A DNA stretch of 64,000 nt from Coemansia sp. RSA 487 (GCA_027577595.1 JANBRJ010000030.1:26001-90000), one strand, 5' to 3'. Positions 20,574 to 31,574 are shown, counted from the stretch's first letter. Notes: generated by a model from the sequence alone, not told the origin. A program made the numbers and translations.

Positions 20574-21188
20574 CTAATCGTTATCAGATCTCCTGTCTGA
20601 TTTATTGACAGAGAAGCCCCTGCCTTCTTGCAACGACAAGCGGAGCTCCTGTACCGAGTCTGCAACACGCAGCCTGAACGAGTGCTCCGCCTGCTTTGCC
20701 TCACGCCATTTGTCTCTGATCATGTCAATGGTTGCTGGATCCCCGTAGCGGCCCCAGATGTTGCGCATCACGACGTTGGATGTTCCTGGAAGGAAGTAGA
20801 ACGAAGCCAGTGATGCAAACACAAGCGGTGAAGTCCAACGGATAGCGAAATTGCGACGCCTGGTAAAAATGGGGCCAGCAAGGGAAGCCACGCCTATGTA
20901 GATGATTCCTGGTGCCAATTTCTCGCCTCGAGGAACCGTGCGCTCCACAAGATGCGCGATTCTCTTCTCTGTATCAATCCACCGATCCACTACCATTTGT
21001 CCATGCGCTCTAGTCATATTTACTAAATGCACAACCTCTTGGCGCACACATTTGGTCCATGCTGCTATACGCGGTACACTGGTATCAATAGTTTGCGTAG
21101 GCAGTGGTGCAACTAAAGGTTCTTGGTCATATATCGTCTTTTTGGCTGCTGTGGTGTTGTCGTGGGCCGCATGACTTGGCTTGCTCAT
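20574..21188 (-). CDS. MICOS complex subunit Mic26/Mic27 (apolipoprotein O-like)
   Basis: A 204-aa mitochondrial inner-membrane protein. The diagnostic segment is RGEKLAPGIIYIGVASLAGPIFTRRR (about 96-121) followed by a second hydrophobic stretch (SPLVFASLASFYFLPGT), the paired-helix pattern of the ApoO/Mic26-Mic27 family. MICOS shapes crista junctions; Mic26/27 regulate Mic10 oligomers and bind cardiolipin. The N-terminus lacks a classical presequence. Fungal family members are about 200-270 aa, so this looks full length. Start at ATG 21188. Confidence 0.85.
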   Translation of the reverse strand: MSKPSHAAHDNTTAAKKTIYDQEPLVAPLPTQTIDTSVPRIAAWTKCVRQEVVHLVNMTRAHGQMVVDRWIDTEKRIAHLVERTVPRGEKLAPGIIYIGVASLAGPIFTRRRNFAIRWTSPLVFASLASFYFLPGTSNVVMRNIWGRYGDPATIDMIRDKWREAKQAEHSFRLRVADSVQELRLSLQEGRGFSVNKSDRRSDND

Positions 21189-21707
21189 CGTTGCTGCTGC
21201 TACTGCTGCTCTAAACGGTGCGAATACCTAAGCGTTTAATATCGAAAAAGGCGTCCCCATATAACAGACTCTTTCCTTGTCGATTAATTTCAAATTGCTT
21301 TTAAATCTATGCATTCTATTTAGATAAAGCGAACGATAAAGCCCCATCCTCCCTTTTTTGACCATATAGCCAATTACTTACTTTTGCTAATTGTTTGCTT
21401 TACTAATCCCCTTTAAAGACAAAAAAAGAATTGAATTGAATTGAATTGAATTGAATTGAATTTCTCACAAAGAGCTTGATAAAAAAAAGATAAAAGCGAA
21501 AAGAAAAAAAAACACAATGGGAACACAGAAACAAACACAAGTCAACAAAGAATAGGGCAGTTTAATTTTGTTATCATACTGGTTGATCTGCTGATCCATC
21601 AACGGCTGGGTTATAAATACTATATTATTTACAAATGATTTCGATATTAAAACTATCCCTAGTTATTTAAAAAAAAAAAAAGAAAAAAGAAGGCACAACG
21701 TCAGATC
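21189..21707. other. Intergenic, with (GAATT)n microsatellite
   Basis: 519 bp of A/T-rich sequence. Pentanucleotide repeat (TTGAA)n at about 21429-21462 and poly-A tracts at 21669-21681. No gene seen. Confidence 0.6.
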
Positions 21708-22253
21708 TTAGCGCAGAATGTCGATGGCTTGACTAAGTGGATGTGCTCGTCTTTGAATGTTCTTGTATATTTGCTGTTCGCGCATCATCTGCAGCTGCTG
21801 GACCGCTGCTTTATACACAAACTTTGAGGGACGATGATATGTCGGTGAGAAAGGAGTAGTCGGTTTATTTATAGCTATGCCATTTTTATTCAAACCAAGT
21901 GGTGGGCTTGTTGGGCTATTTCTGGCTACCCGTGGAAGTGGAGGAGTCTGGCTTATATTGTTTGTAAAGTTTTGCAGAGAATGGACATTTACTTTGCTTT
22001 CAGCATTAACGATAAATAGTTTTATATGCTTGCCAATTGCATAGTCTTGCAGCCGTTGTTCGCTTTCTAAAACGGTTATTGCCAGCTTCCTGCTGTTTTC
22101 TACATGTACCAGGTAGTATTTACCCTTTAATCTCATCATTGCCATTGTTTTGCTCAAAAGGAAGGAAACTTTGATGCTTGGGCTAGTGTGCATTTCAAAA
22201 TCATTAACCTTGTTAGCCGGGTTTAAAATAGATACTTTGATGGCTGTTCTCAT
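21708..22253 (-). CDS. Orphan protein with possible ubiquitin-like (RA/FERM-type) N-terminal fold
   Basis: A 181-aa protein that I do not recognise. Residues about 3-70 alternate short hydrophobic strands in the order of a ubiquitin-like fold (TAIKVSIL, PSIKVSFLL, KYYLVHV, LAITVL, IKLFIVNA), with a helix-like LLSKTMAMMRLK between strands 2 and 3. That suggests a Ras-association or FERM-F1-like domain, but this is pattern inference only. The middle is Pro/Ser/Asn-rich (90-135). The C-terminus (FVYKAAVQQLQMMREQQIYKN) is helical and basic. The start is the first ATG after an in-frame TGA. The gene is far more AT-rich than its neighbours and lies in a 2.6-kb AT-rich block. Confidence 0.6.
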   Translation of the reverse strand: MRTAIKVSILNPANKVNDFEMHTSPSIKVSFLLSKTMAMMRLKGKYYLVHVENSRKLAITVLESEQRLQDYAIGKHIKLFIVNAESKVNVHSLQNFTNNISQTPPLPRVARNSPTSPPLGLNKNGIAINKPTTPFSPTYHRPSKFVYKAAVQQLQMMREQQIYKNIQRRAHPLSQAIDILR

Positions 22254-23865
22254 CTTTAAGCTTCAATGCAATTGTTATAAGCACAGAGCAGCTTTAAATA
22301 ATATTTTTAAACCTATATTATCAAAAATAAATGGAGAAAGGAGGATGTAAAAAAAGAAATTATTTGAAGAATAAGGACGGAAGGGAAATTACCATTTTAA
22401 TATGGAAAAGTAATGTGCTTTGGTGGATATTTTTTATTTTTGTACTCAAATAAGAAATAATGCATGTTTCAAGTATTTCTCTTTGCTCTTTCTACATAAA
22501 GAGTTTTCCATTTCATTGAAACACCCATTTATCTTTGGAGGCAGTGCAATATAAAGATGAATGCTTACTGCTTTTTTTCAATAAAACACAAGACTTTACT
22601 CTCTTTTTATGAAGATATCCCACTTTATACAAAAGAGCGAAAATGTGACTTTAAGCTTGATTGAACATCCCCCAACCATCCTTTTTTTACTTGTTTCCTT
22701 TATTGTTTTGTGCGCACAACTGTCCGCTGCCTATTTTTGTATAATCGTTTCCAGTTGTGTCTCGTCCACAATGCTTTCCGTTATTCACATGAAATATACA
22801 AGCTAATCATGCATTTCCTTCTAACTTTCTAGTTTCATTTTATAATTAACCCTATAATATCTTTCTCTAATTTCCCAAATACACTCTGTTGGTACTGGTG
22901 TTTCTAGATGCACAAAGTTGTTTGTACACATTGGTTCTAGATACACGTAGCATTTACATCTTGTTATAACGACATTTTGGATATGATTTCCTTTCTCTTT
23001 GGAAATAATTAGTAAAAGGTTTTGAAAAAGAGTAGCGTTTCCCTTTATCCTTCCATCTTTGAACAGATGCTTTGAGTGACCAAAAAATAAGAAGAAACAC
23101 TCAGACAGTCCATACAGATATGAAATACACCAGCTATTACTTGCAAGACTGGGACGATTTGTCCCCATTGCATATTAAAATATATCCTAAAAAGTCTTTG
23201 TAGCAGATAATTACATGTTTTTTTATTAAAATGTGTCTGTCAGTGGTAATACAAGATCTACAATCCTGTCTTACCTGTTGGGGGCATGTATGGGACTTGA
23301 TTAATAATTAAAGCGACTGTTATTAATATTTTCCATCCCAGCGGATTCGAAGCAATGATGAAACTAATTCGTCATCGTTTTTATTTGCCTCCAAGGAGTT
23401 TTTGTAAACAAAGTTGAACCTCCCTTTCGTTCTTCATTTATCTAGAATATCGTAATATTAATAGCTTATGGCGCATCCAGCATAATCTGATAATTTATAA
23501 AAATAATCAGATTTATAGAATCTCTGCCAACCGACGATGTTATCTCTGGATTATACAAATGATCAGAACGTCACTTGGGGGAGATAACACATGAACTAAC
23601 TAATTGCATCACTAGTATCCGTAAAAGTTTTAGTCAATTAATTGGTATGAGACTTTACGTATATTGCGTCTGGAGACTGGCATTGTAACGTAAAAAGTAG
23701 ATTTGTTTTTAATTATTTACTTTCATGTTATGAACAGAATCTGGCTTCTGTTGAATTTTTTATACCAAATAAGCCAATGCAGCTATTAGGTGTGCCACAG
23801 CACATCAAAAAGGCTCTAATCAGAGGAAATTTCATAGCTTTGATAACTCGGACCAAAAATGCTTC
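22254..23865. other. 1.6-kb AT-rich intergenic block
   Basis: No gene I can support. Minus-strand frame 22821-23168 (115 codons) and plus-strand 22609-22806 (65 codons) lack domains and may be chance or relics. A small inverted repeat (AATCTGAT / ATCAGATT) is near 23485-23514. Confidence 0.45.
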
Positions 23866-25512
23866 TCAAAAAGAAGTATCTTCCAAGCGCTTCTTCAGCT
23901 CTGCAACCATGTCCGAGCGCTTGACAAGAACGCCCATCTTCTCAGTCTCGACCTTTTGAAGCATGCTTTTAATCCTCACCATGCCTTGTTCCAGCTCATC
24001 CTTACCAATGATAACGGCCCAAGGAATGACATTGCTATCGCAGACATTGTACTGGTTTTGCATGCGGGGCTTGGCCTTGTACGCAAACTCTGCTGGAATA
24101 TCGCTGTCCCAGAGCTCAGCCGCAATACGCATGCGCTCCTCCAGCAGTCCATCCTTTACGCTAATGACGTAGACGGCGGTTCTGTTAGGCTTAATGGTTT
24201 GCGCCTGCATCTTGTTCCAGACAATCGAAAAGATCCTCTCAACGCCAAACGAAATGCCAACGCACGGGACATTGTTTTCCTTGCCCTTTTTGTGGTTTGC
24301 AGCAGAAAACTCGCCAACAAGGTTATCGTACCTACCACCAGCAGCGATAGATCCAACACGCACTTGGCTTTCGTCGATTGCAGCGCCGCCGTCCTTGACC
24401 TCTTTGCCCTTTGTTGCAGTCGGTTGCGCCTCGGTCGGACGAACATTTTCCTCAACAAGCACAGCCTCGTATATGATACCCGTATAGTAGTCCAGACCAC
24501 GCGCCAGACTCATGTCAAACGACACGTAGTTGAGAATCCCGTAGATGCTGGCAAACTTCAAGAACAGCGCCATGTCGGCAATACCTTCTTGCGCCTTCTT
24601 GCTGCTCATCAGCTCAGGCATCGCCTGGAGCTTCTCGACCAAATCTGCGCCGCCCTTAAGCTGTACGTACTCGCCGATTCTATCGGCCACGTTTGCATCG
24701 AGGCCCTTTTCCTCGGTCATTTCCTTACGGACGTCAGCCCATGGCAGCTTGTCAAGCTTGTCAACAGCTGAAGAAATCGAGCGGATCTTTGGTTCCGGCA
24801 CGCCAGAGACCTCAAAGATGGCATCGAGGATCTTGCGGTGGTTCACTTTGACCACAAAGGAACCAACATCCAGTTTGGTCAGAACCTCCACCGCCACGCG
24901 CACGCACTCGGTGTCGGGGATCATCGGATCATAAGCGCCAGCGATATCGTAGTCGCACTGGAAGAACTCGCGCATCCTGCCCTTAGTCATTGCCGGTTGG
25001 TCTCGGCGGTACACCTTAGCGATATGGTAGCGCTTGATGTTAGCGATGCCGTTCATCGCCACGTACCTTGTGAATGGTACCGTCAGATCATAGCGTAACG
25101 AACACGATTCGCCACCTTGGTCCTTCAGGTCGTAGATCAGCTTGCTGTCCTCCCCGTACTTGCTCATCAGGATCTCTTTCAGCTCAAACACTGGCGTATC
25201 GATTGTCACAGCACCGTGCTTTTCGAACACACTCACAATGGTGTTGAAGATCTTTGTCCTCACAGACATTTCCTTGTCGTTGTAGTCTTTGGTTCCCTTG
25301 GGCGTTTTCAGCGCAACTGCTTTGGCACTCGTGGCCTTTGCTGGTGATTCGCCTTCGGTGGCGATGCGCAGCTTATCCTTGAGACTAAGGAGAGCTGCTA
25401 CTTGCTCTTTGACGTCCTCTGCGGCAGCTTTATTGATCTTCAGCTCGCGCACAGCGTCGCCCTGCTCCTTGATCTGCTGTCGAAGCTGTTCGATATTATC
25501 GGCCATTGTCAT
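23866..25512 (-). CDS. HTS1: Histidyl-tRNA synthetase
   Basis: A 548-aa class II synthetase charging tRNA-His. The N-terminal 55 residues form a WHEP-type helical hairpin (IEQLRQQIKEQGDAVRELKINKAAAEDV). The catalytic core starts at TPKGTKDYND. Motif 2 is in SLRYDLTVPFTRYVA; the HisRS-specific motifs are LARGLDYYTGIIYE and AAGGRYDNLVG. The C-terminal anticodon-binding domain (TAVYVISVKDGLLEERMRIAAELW onward) ends the protein. Fungi commonly make cytosolic and mitochondrial HisRS from one gene by alternative starts; here no presequence is evident upstream of MTMADN, so this copy looks cytosolic. Confidence 0.97.
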   Translation of the reverse strand: MTMADNIEQLRQQIKEQGDAVRELKINKAAAEDVKEQVAALLSLKDKLRIATEGESPAKATSAKAVALKTPKGTKDYNDKEMSVRTKIFNTIVSVFEKHGAVTIDTPVFELKEILMSKYGEDSKLIYDLKDQGGESCSLRYDLTVPFTRYVAMNGIANIKRYHIAKVYRRDQPAMTKGRMREFFQCDYDIAGAYDPMIPDTECVRVAVEVLTKLDVGSFVVKVNHRKILDAIFEVSGVPEPKIRSISSAVDKLDKLPWADVRKEMTEEKGLDANVADRIGEYVQLKGGADLVEKLQAMPELMSSKKAQEGIADMALFLKFASIYGILNYVSFDMSLARGLDYYTGIIYEAVLVEENVRPTEAQPTATKGKEVKDGGAAIDESQVRVGSIAAGGRYDNLVGEFSAANHKKGKENNVPCVGISFGVERIFSIVWNKMQAQTIKPNRTAVYVISVKDGLLEERMRIAAELWDSDIPAEFAYKAKPRMQNQYNVCDSNVIPWAVIIGKDELEQGMVRIKSMLQKVETEKMGVLVKRSDMVAELKKRLEDTSF

Positions 25513-26457
25513 ATTACAAATGGTGATTATTCTTTCAGATTGTCTAATTTATAAAAAGAAAAGGTAAAAAGAGAGCAAAAGAAAAAAAACGGGCAAATCC
25601 AGAAATATTCAACTTTCATTCTTTTCATTTTTCTTCTGTGTGAGCCACACGAACTTTTTTGAAATGCAAAAGTGAATCACCACAGTAGCCATTCAAATCA
25701 TAGTTCCTTGCAAGATCTAATCATGATTACGCCTTTTCGTTTAAATATGGTGTGATGTCATGTTCTTCAGTGTTGCTTCAAGATACCAGAGTTCGACATC
25801 AACAAGAGCATTTATTATGAATGCCAGCGCCATAAAGTTCTAAAAGAGCTACTTGTCTGTTATCAATTGTAGGCCATGTATTGTCTAGGATTTTTCAAAG
25901 ATCAAGCGCCACACGTTTTCCATATTTATTTTATTGCCCAAGAATCTCTGAAATGTTTTGACAAAAGCAAAACGATATAAAACAAATTTTGTAGCCAGAC
26001 TAACACAAGCCACTGCTTGTCTAAGTCTAGTATTAACATGTTTATTGATCCATGCCTACAAGGTAATTGTTAATAGTTTTTTTTAGGGATTTCAGAAGGT
26101 TTGAACGCATGAGGTCAAGCCACTCTAGCCTCGATTGATATTCATTTTGCAACGAAGATGGTTTCGATTATCCTGCGTTAAACAAAACGATTCCGAACAA
26201 GACCACCAGTCGATTTTGCGTAACTGGACATGGAACTTTTTTTTAATTTGTATCTGAAAGGAAACCACATCTCGCAAGTACCGGAAGGAGGAAAATAACA
26301 GACGGTCTCTGCGATATAAAAAGAAACAATTCATCCTGTTCAGAACATAATAAAGCCATCTTTCGTCAACCAACACTAGCAGAAAAGCATCCTTATAGAT
26401 CCCGATATTCTCTTTCCAACGCAAACCTCTACTATCCTTTACCTTATTCTAAGAAAA
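25513..26457. other. Intergenic region, HTS1 promoter / secreted-protein promoter
   Basis: 945 bp between divergent genes. A/T-rich, with no convincing open frame. The minus-strand frame 26125-26424 lacks any conserved feature. Confidence 0.45.
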
Positions 26458-26985
26458 ATGAAGTTCTTTGCTACTCTTCTCATTGCCGCCACTGCCGTTC
26501 TTGCACAACAGCAGGAGGGCAACCAGGGCCCCAACGCAGCGACGGGACCCAACGCTGTTAGCAACCCAAACGTCAACAGCGGATTCCAGGCGCAAGGGTC
26601 GTTCTTCGATGGCAGCAAGAGCGGAGGCAACGTCATTGATGGGCAGGTGGGCGAGTCATTCAACCACGGCGCCAGCAACAGCGGCATCCAGGACAGCAAC
26701 TTTGTCAACCCCTCTAAGAACTCGGTTTCCGGTAACCACGGCGACACCGCCAACGGCGCCGATAACCAGATCGGCGACTTTGTCCAGGACCTTGGGTTCG
26801 GCGGTGCGTTCCGTAGACGCGACACTTTCTTCAACAACCACGAAGGCGGCTTTGCGCGCCCCGGATTCGGTGCTGCCATCCCTGTGGGTGCTCCTCTGGT
26901 CGCTGAGCCCTTTGTTGGTGCTCGTCCAGTTGGCCGCGTCAATGATAACCGCCAAGGCGCTGCGATTGTGCAAAACCAGGCTTAA
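26458..26985 (+). CDS. Secreted Asn/Gly-rich protein with possible Kex2 site
   Basis: A 175-aa protein of no known family. Residues 1-16 (MKFFATLLIAATAVLA) are a clear signal peptide with AxA-type cleavage. The mature part is rich in Asn, Gly, Ser and Ala, with loose repeats such as GPNAATGPNAVSNPN, and has no cysteines. FGGAFRRRDTFF (about 116-127) contains an RRR cluster that would suit a Kex2-type furin protease. Low-complexity secreted proteins of this kind can be cell-wall, matrix or peptide-precursor proteins; none can be chosen from sequence. Strong G/C third-position use suggests good expression. Confidence 0.85.
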   Translation: MKFFATLLIAATAVLAQQQEGNQGPNAATGPNAVSNPNVNSGFQAQGSFFDGSKSGGNVIDGQVGESFNHGASNSGIQDSNFVNPSKNSVSGNHGDTANGADNQIGDFVQDLGFGGAFRRRDTFFNNHEGGFARPGFGAAIPVGAPLVAEPFVGARPVGRVNDNRQGAAIVQNQA

Positions 26986-27128
26986 AGGAAGTAGATCCGC
27001 AATAGTCGTGCAATATAGGCTTGGTGGGTTTTCCTAGTTCTTGATTTGGACCTTTTGTGACATCCTCTTTTTATTCACTAAATCGATAAATTATCTCTAA
27101 CCAAGCTAGCTTACTGGCAAACGATAGT

Positions 27129-27150
27129 GGCACTTTTCTTTAAAAGTGCC
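27129..27150. other. Perfect 9-bp inverted repeat
   Basis: GGCACTTTT, 4-nt spacer CTTT, AAAAGTGCC. It lies 144 bp past the stop of the secreted-protein gene. Could be a 3'UTR hairpin or a palindromic factor site. Confidence 0.6.
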
Positions 27151-27329
27151 GTTTGGTACATGGCGCATCCGTTGCTAAATAGAATAAAGTAAAATAAAAC
27201 GAAATGAAATGGAAGGAACAAAGTACCAGTTAGTAGCTTGTATTTTTCTTGCAAGAGCTGGAATTTATTGCTCCCATAAACACTTTAAGTTAGGAGGCGG
27301 GTCCACGAAAATTCGAAAAGTCGGAAAAA

Positions 27330-29177
27330 TTGCCAAAAATCTTGGATCCAGCGAATATACATTATCATTTATGTCTTATACTACTGGTAATAATGCTTTA
27401 CTTGACAAAACATGTATTATCAGCAGGATGTCGAACGTCTTATATGACACATGCGCCGTTCAGCAAATCTAAAGCAAGGGCTTGTTGTCTATTACGACAT
27501 TCCCACAGCAACGCAAACGAGCCAAGGGAAATGTTCAAGAACCGACTGGAAGTGGAAAAAGCGTACATTTACGACGATACGGGGCGCAGAAAGATGGCAA
27601 CAAAATTCATACGTCTACGAATGTGGACGAAAGAAGAGCAACACAAGCTAATGAACGTAATTGACCGTACAATCAAACTGAACGGGTGTGTTGACTGGGC
27701 CAAGGTATCCAGCGAAATGGATACCAACCGATCAGCGAGCTCTTGTTTTGTGCAGTATCGGCGAATCATGCAAATGAACAAAACCCCCGAGCCCGCTCTG
27801 TTGGCGCATGCAAAAAGAATCGAGGCGCTAGTGCGGACCAAATACGAGCTATCCGATTACGCATACTATTTGGGAAAATTATTCAGGGGCTCCAGAACCC
27901 CGTGGTCTCCGAAGGACGATGAGGCACTGCTTGACTACGTGGCCGCATTTGGGCCGCATTGGAGCAAGGTCAGCATGCACATGGTGAAGTTTTCGGGAAT
28001 GCAGTGCCACATCCGCTATAAAGCGCTGACCCAGCAAAAGAACAGCAGCAGCAAAACGAGTACTGGCAGTCCTTCCAAGAAACTGCCGCCCAAGAAGCCA
28101 AGTAGTCCCCGAGCTATACCGCCACGTGCCTGGGCCCAAGAGGACGACCGTCGGCTATTCAATCTGATCGAGTCTACCGGCGAAACAAACCTTTCAAAGC
28201 TAATGCCACATTTTCCCGAGTTCACTAAAATGACTGTGTACATTGCACTCTTCCGGTTGCGAGCAGGGCCTGGGCTCAGGATCGGGCGGTGGACGGCTGA
28301 AGAGCACCACGCACTAATGAATCTGGTCCAGCAGCATGGCACCGACGACTGGGTCCTGATTGCGCGGAACATGCCGAACACTAAGCGAACGCCTGTGCAG
28401 TGCAGAGCACACTATTATTTCGTCGGGTGCCAGCCAATAAACGTGCGGCAAAAGTGGTCTGACGACGAGACGCAAAGGCTCAGACGCCTCGTGGAGCTCT
28501 ACTGCCAAGGAAAGCTGGTAGCAGCTGAGCAATTGTCGACGCCCAGGGATCTAGAGAGCAAACATGCGTCCATGCACAAGCTATTTGGAATGCAAGGGCC
28601 CCGCGGTACCGCAATATCGGAGTTTGGAAACAGTTTGCTCGGCATGATGGAAGATGCTGTCAAGCGCGATACACAGCAAACAAAGCAGCAGGATACCAAG
28701 CTGAAAAACATCCCATGGCCTATTATCGCCTCATATATGATAACGCGGTCTGTAAGCCAGTGCCGGAACAAATGGTATGTGGACAGAATCCGCCAAGCAG
28801 CAACCAACGCAGCCCAGTGCATTACGGATCCATGGTCGCTTGAAGAGGACACCCAGCTGTATAAGTTGCAATTACAGGCACCCAATAAATGGAAGTGGAT
28901 TGCGAGCTCGTTGCCTAGAAGACGTGCCTACTCCCAAGTCATGACACGGTACTTGATATATGTTAAAAAGTATGTGAAAATGCTTCGTGAATGCAGGGGT
29001 CCTGGATGGGATCCGCTGGCTGATGGGTTTGAGGAGGTCCATATGCGCTGTGAGATTATGGCTTGGTACAAGGGTGTTCTTGTTGGGTACCGGCCACAGG
29101 ACTCGCACAAGTGTCCGTACGACCTCGACCTTAACGGATACCAAAGCTGGATTAACCAGAAGAACGACTCATCATAG
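27330..29177 (+). CDS. Multi-repeat Myb/SANT-domain protein
   Basis: Up to 615 aa from ATG 27330; the true start may be a later Met (MTHAPFSK or MFKNRLEV). From about residue 95 a series of Myb/SANT-like repeats is visible through spaced tryptophans: RMWTKEEQHKL, TPWSPKDDEALLDYVAAFG, RAWAQEDDRRLFNLI, GRWTAEEHHALMNLVQQHGTDDWVLIA, QKWSDDETQRLRRLV and DPWSLEEDTQLYKLQ. Each is followed by the third-helix R/C..RY pattern (QCRAHYY, QCRNKWY). Such arrays occur in SNAPc4, Reb1/TTF1 and related DNA-binding proteins. The ~95-residue N-terminus is Cys/His/Arg/Ser-rich and poorly acidic, so nuclear or mitochondrial action cannot be decided. Confidence 0.85.
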   Translation: MPKILDPANIHYHLCLILLVIMLYLTKHVLSAGCRTSYMTHAPFSKSKARACCLLRHSHSNANEPREMFKNRLEVEKAYIYDDTGRRKMATKFIRLRMWTKEEQHKLMNVIDRTIKLNGCVDWAKVSSEMDTNRSASSCFVQYRRIMQMNKTPEPALLAHAKRIEALVRTKYELSDYAYYLGKLFRGSRTPWSPKDDEALLDYVAAFGPHWSKVSMHMVKFSGMQCHIRYKALTQQKNSSSKTSTGSPSKKLPPKKPSSPRAIPPRAWAQEDDRRLFNLIESTGETNLSKLMPHFPEFTKMTVYIALFRLRAGPGLRIGRWTAEEHHALMNLVQQHGTDDWVLIARNMPNTKRTPVQCRAHYYFVGCQPINVRQKWSDDETQRLRRLVELYCQGKLVAAEQLSTPRDLESKHASMHKLFGMQGPRGTAISEFGNSLLGMMEDAVKRDTQQTKQQDTKLKNIPWPIIASYMITRSVSQCRNKWYVDRIRQAATNAAQCITDPWSLEEDTQLYKLQLQAPNKWKWIASSLPRRRAYSQVMTRYLIYVKKYVKMLRECRGPGWDPLADGFEEVHMRCEIMAWYKGVLVGYRPQDSHKCPYDLDLNGYQSWINQKNDSS

Positions 29178-29375
29178 AAATGTGTTTTTAGCTTCGTTTT
29201 ATAAAAGGAGATGTGGGGGGAGCTCAAGCTCAAAGGTAAAGGGAAGGGGATGGAATGACTTAGTTTTTTCTCTCCCCTTTTGCATTCTTTTATGTATAGT
29301 ATTTTTCTTTTTTGTGTTCCAATTCGCATTATATACACCTTGTACTTTTTCATATATAAATTTTAAATCTTCATA

Positions 29376-31538
29376 ATGTCACAATCAATATCCAGCGAAA
29401 GCTCACCGCTCCGTAAAACCACATTATCCAAGCACGTCAGACGAGCGGCACGCACTCTAGGAGCAACAACACTAGAGAACACAAGCACCAGCAGCCGTCC
29501 AGAGAGCGTGCATTCATCGGATGGACAAATGGAGTCGGTAGTAGGCAATGCCCGAAAGGTCCGGTCACAGTCAACGAGCTCAGCAACACTTGCAAACAGT
29601 AGCGACACAAGAGTAGTACCACCGCCACCACCACATAGAGCAACGCCTTCACACATTGGGTTGTCAGGCAGACGCAGCACTGTCTCGGCAGGAACTGCCG
29701 CATACCATGGGTTGCCAGCTGCACAGCAGAGGAGCAGCTCTTCGTCGTCGTCGTTGCCGAGAGCAAATGGCGATTCCACAACAATGCTACGGTGCCCGAT
29801 ATGTGGCGTCATGGCACCCAGCCTATTTGCACTGAACGTGCACTTGGACGACATTCATTTTGGGGGAGGAGGCACAAATGATGCGCAGAGCAGACATATG
29901 CTTGCGTCATCAAGCAATGGCATGCCAGCCGCCGGTGGGAGCCACAGCGAAGTTGTACGATCGCGGTATGCGTCGCAAGATGACTTGGACGAGGTCAAGG
30001 GCGCGATTCTCGGGTTCTTTCGCGGTGCCGGCAAGGCGGTGAAGGGCCTCAGCGGAGGAGGAGGATCCCCCGCAAGCCCACCAGAGAACGGAGTGCCTTT
30101 TGAACAACCGCAGCGGAGCAGCAGATGGAGGGCAGGCGAACGGGATGGCGCTGACTGTGATCTTGTCACCCGTGCGCACTGGCAGATGATGCACCCTGGA
30201 GCTCGATGCAGCGTCCCTGCATGCGCCATCGAGCTACCATTGCAAGCGTCAAGCGCTTTGAACTGCCGGTGCTGTGGAAGACTCATGTGTCCGCAGCACT
30301 GCGACCGCCAGGTGCGGCTCTCAGACACCGCACAGCCGTCGCCACGCGGCGCCCTTTGCCGGTGCTGCGACGAGTGCTACGCTCGTGCTGCAGGAAACCA
30401 CGGAGCCGGCCAAACACGCACATTGACTGCGGGGTTTTTGCACTTGCGCAAAAAGGCCGTCAGCACCGCGCTGCTGGAAGGAAATAGGATCGAAAAGAGG
30501 CTGGAGAAGCTAGCGTATGCGCACAGCAGCACCCTGGACGGTTCGACCACAGGGTCCAGTACACTGATATCGGCGGCAGCAGCAGTCCAGCTGGCACGCG
30601 CAAGGGCTCTGCAGGCAGCCGAGCAAGCCGTGGTAGTGTGGGAAGACGATGCGTCGGTTTCGAATTGCCCGCTCTGCCACAAAGCGTTTGGGATGTTGTC
30701 GTCGCGCAGGCATCATTGCAGGCTGTGTGGGCGGGTCGTTTGCGCGCGACCCGCATGCTCTTCCCTTCTCTCGGTGCCCATGAATCACGAAGAGAATAGC
30801 AAGGGAGGGCGCTCTCCTCATTCGATTAATCGGTATGCAGAGATCCGTGCGTGTGCCGAGTGCGAGCACGTGGTTCTCAGGCAACGCGACCGCGTGGCAC
30901 GTGCACTCCAGCAACAGAACCCAGACGAGCTGACGCGCCTGTACTCCAGTGTCCGCGAGTACATGGCAAAGATCGAGGAAACCCTTCCGACCTTCAACAC
31001 ACTAGCCATGAAACTCACGCATCATTCTGCTTCATCGGCAGGGCCTCCGGATATTTCGAGAGCAGCGAGGATCCGGAAGCAGCTCACCATGGCCTTCAAC
31101 AATCTGGATGCCGCGTCCAAGCGGATCGTAGCGCTCCCAGTGTCCAACAAAAGCTACACGCGCTTGCAGTTGGCCATCAGGCGGTCTATCGCCCAGTACT
31201 TGCAGCTGCATATGTTTCCGCTGACTATGCTTCCCAAGCCCGAGAGGCCCGGAACTAGGTCGCAGTCAAGGGCGTCGGTGGTTTCGATGGAGTCAATTAG
31301 CCGGCCCACAAGGACTCCTACGCCGCTAAGGATGCAGCAGTCTTTCGGCAATGGTGGTGGTGGTGGTTCTGCTAATATTGCGGATGACGATGATGTAGCA
31401 TCGCTTCCTTCAAGTATGTCGACGCTTAACCTGGAAACGACGCCACCATCGTCATCGGCACCCAATGGCACCAGAATCGCCGCTGTGCCGTTCAGTATGA
31501 ACCAAACCAGTCGGAGCAACAGCGCCGAAACCACCACC

Positions 31539-31574
<36 letters not shown>

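Noticed and set aside
22821-23168. 115-codon minus-strand open frame
   Set aside because: Some varied composition but no recognisable domain, no conserved context and a start in AT-rich sequence; too weak to list as a gene.
25770-25800. tRNA B-box-like GAGTTCGACATC
   Set aside because: No A-box at the right distance and no cloverleaf; no tRNA gene was found anywhere in the window.
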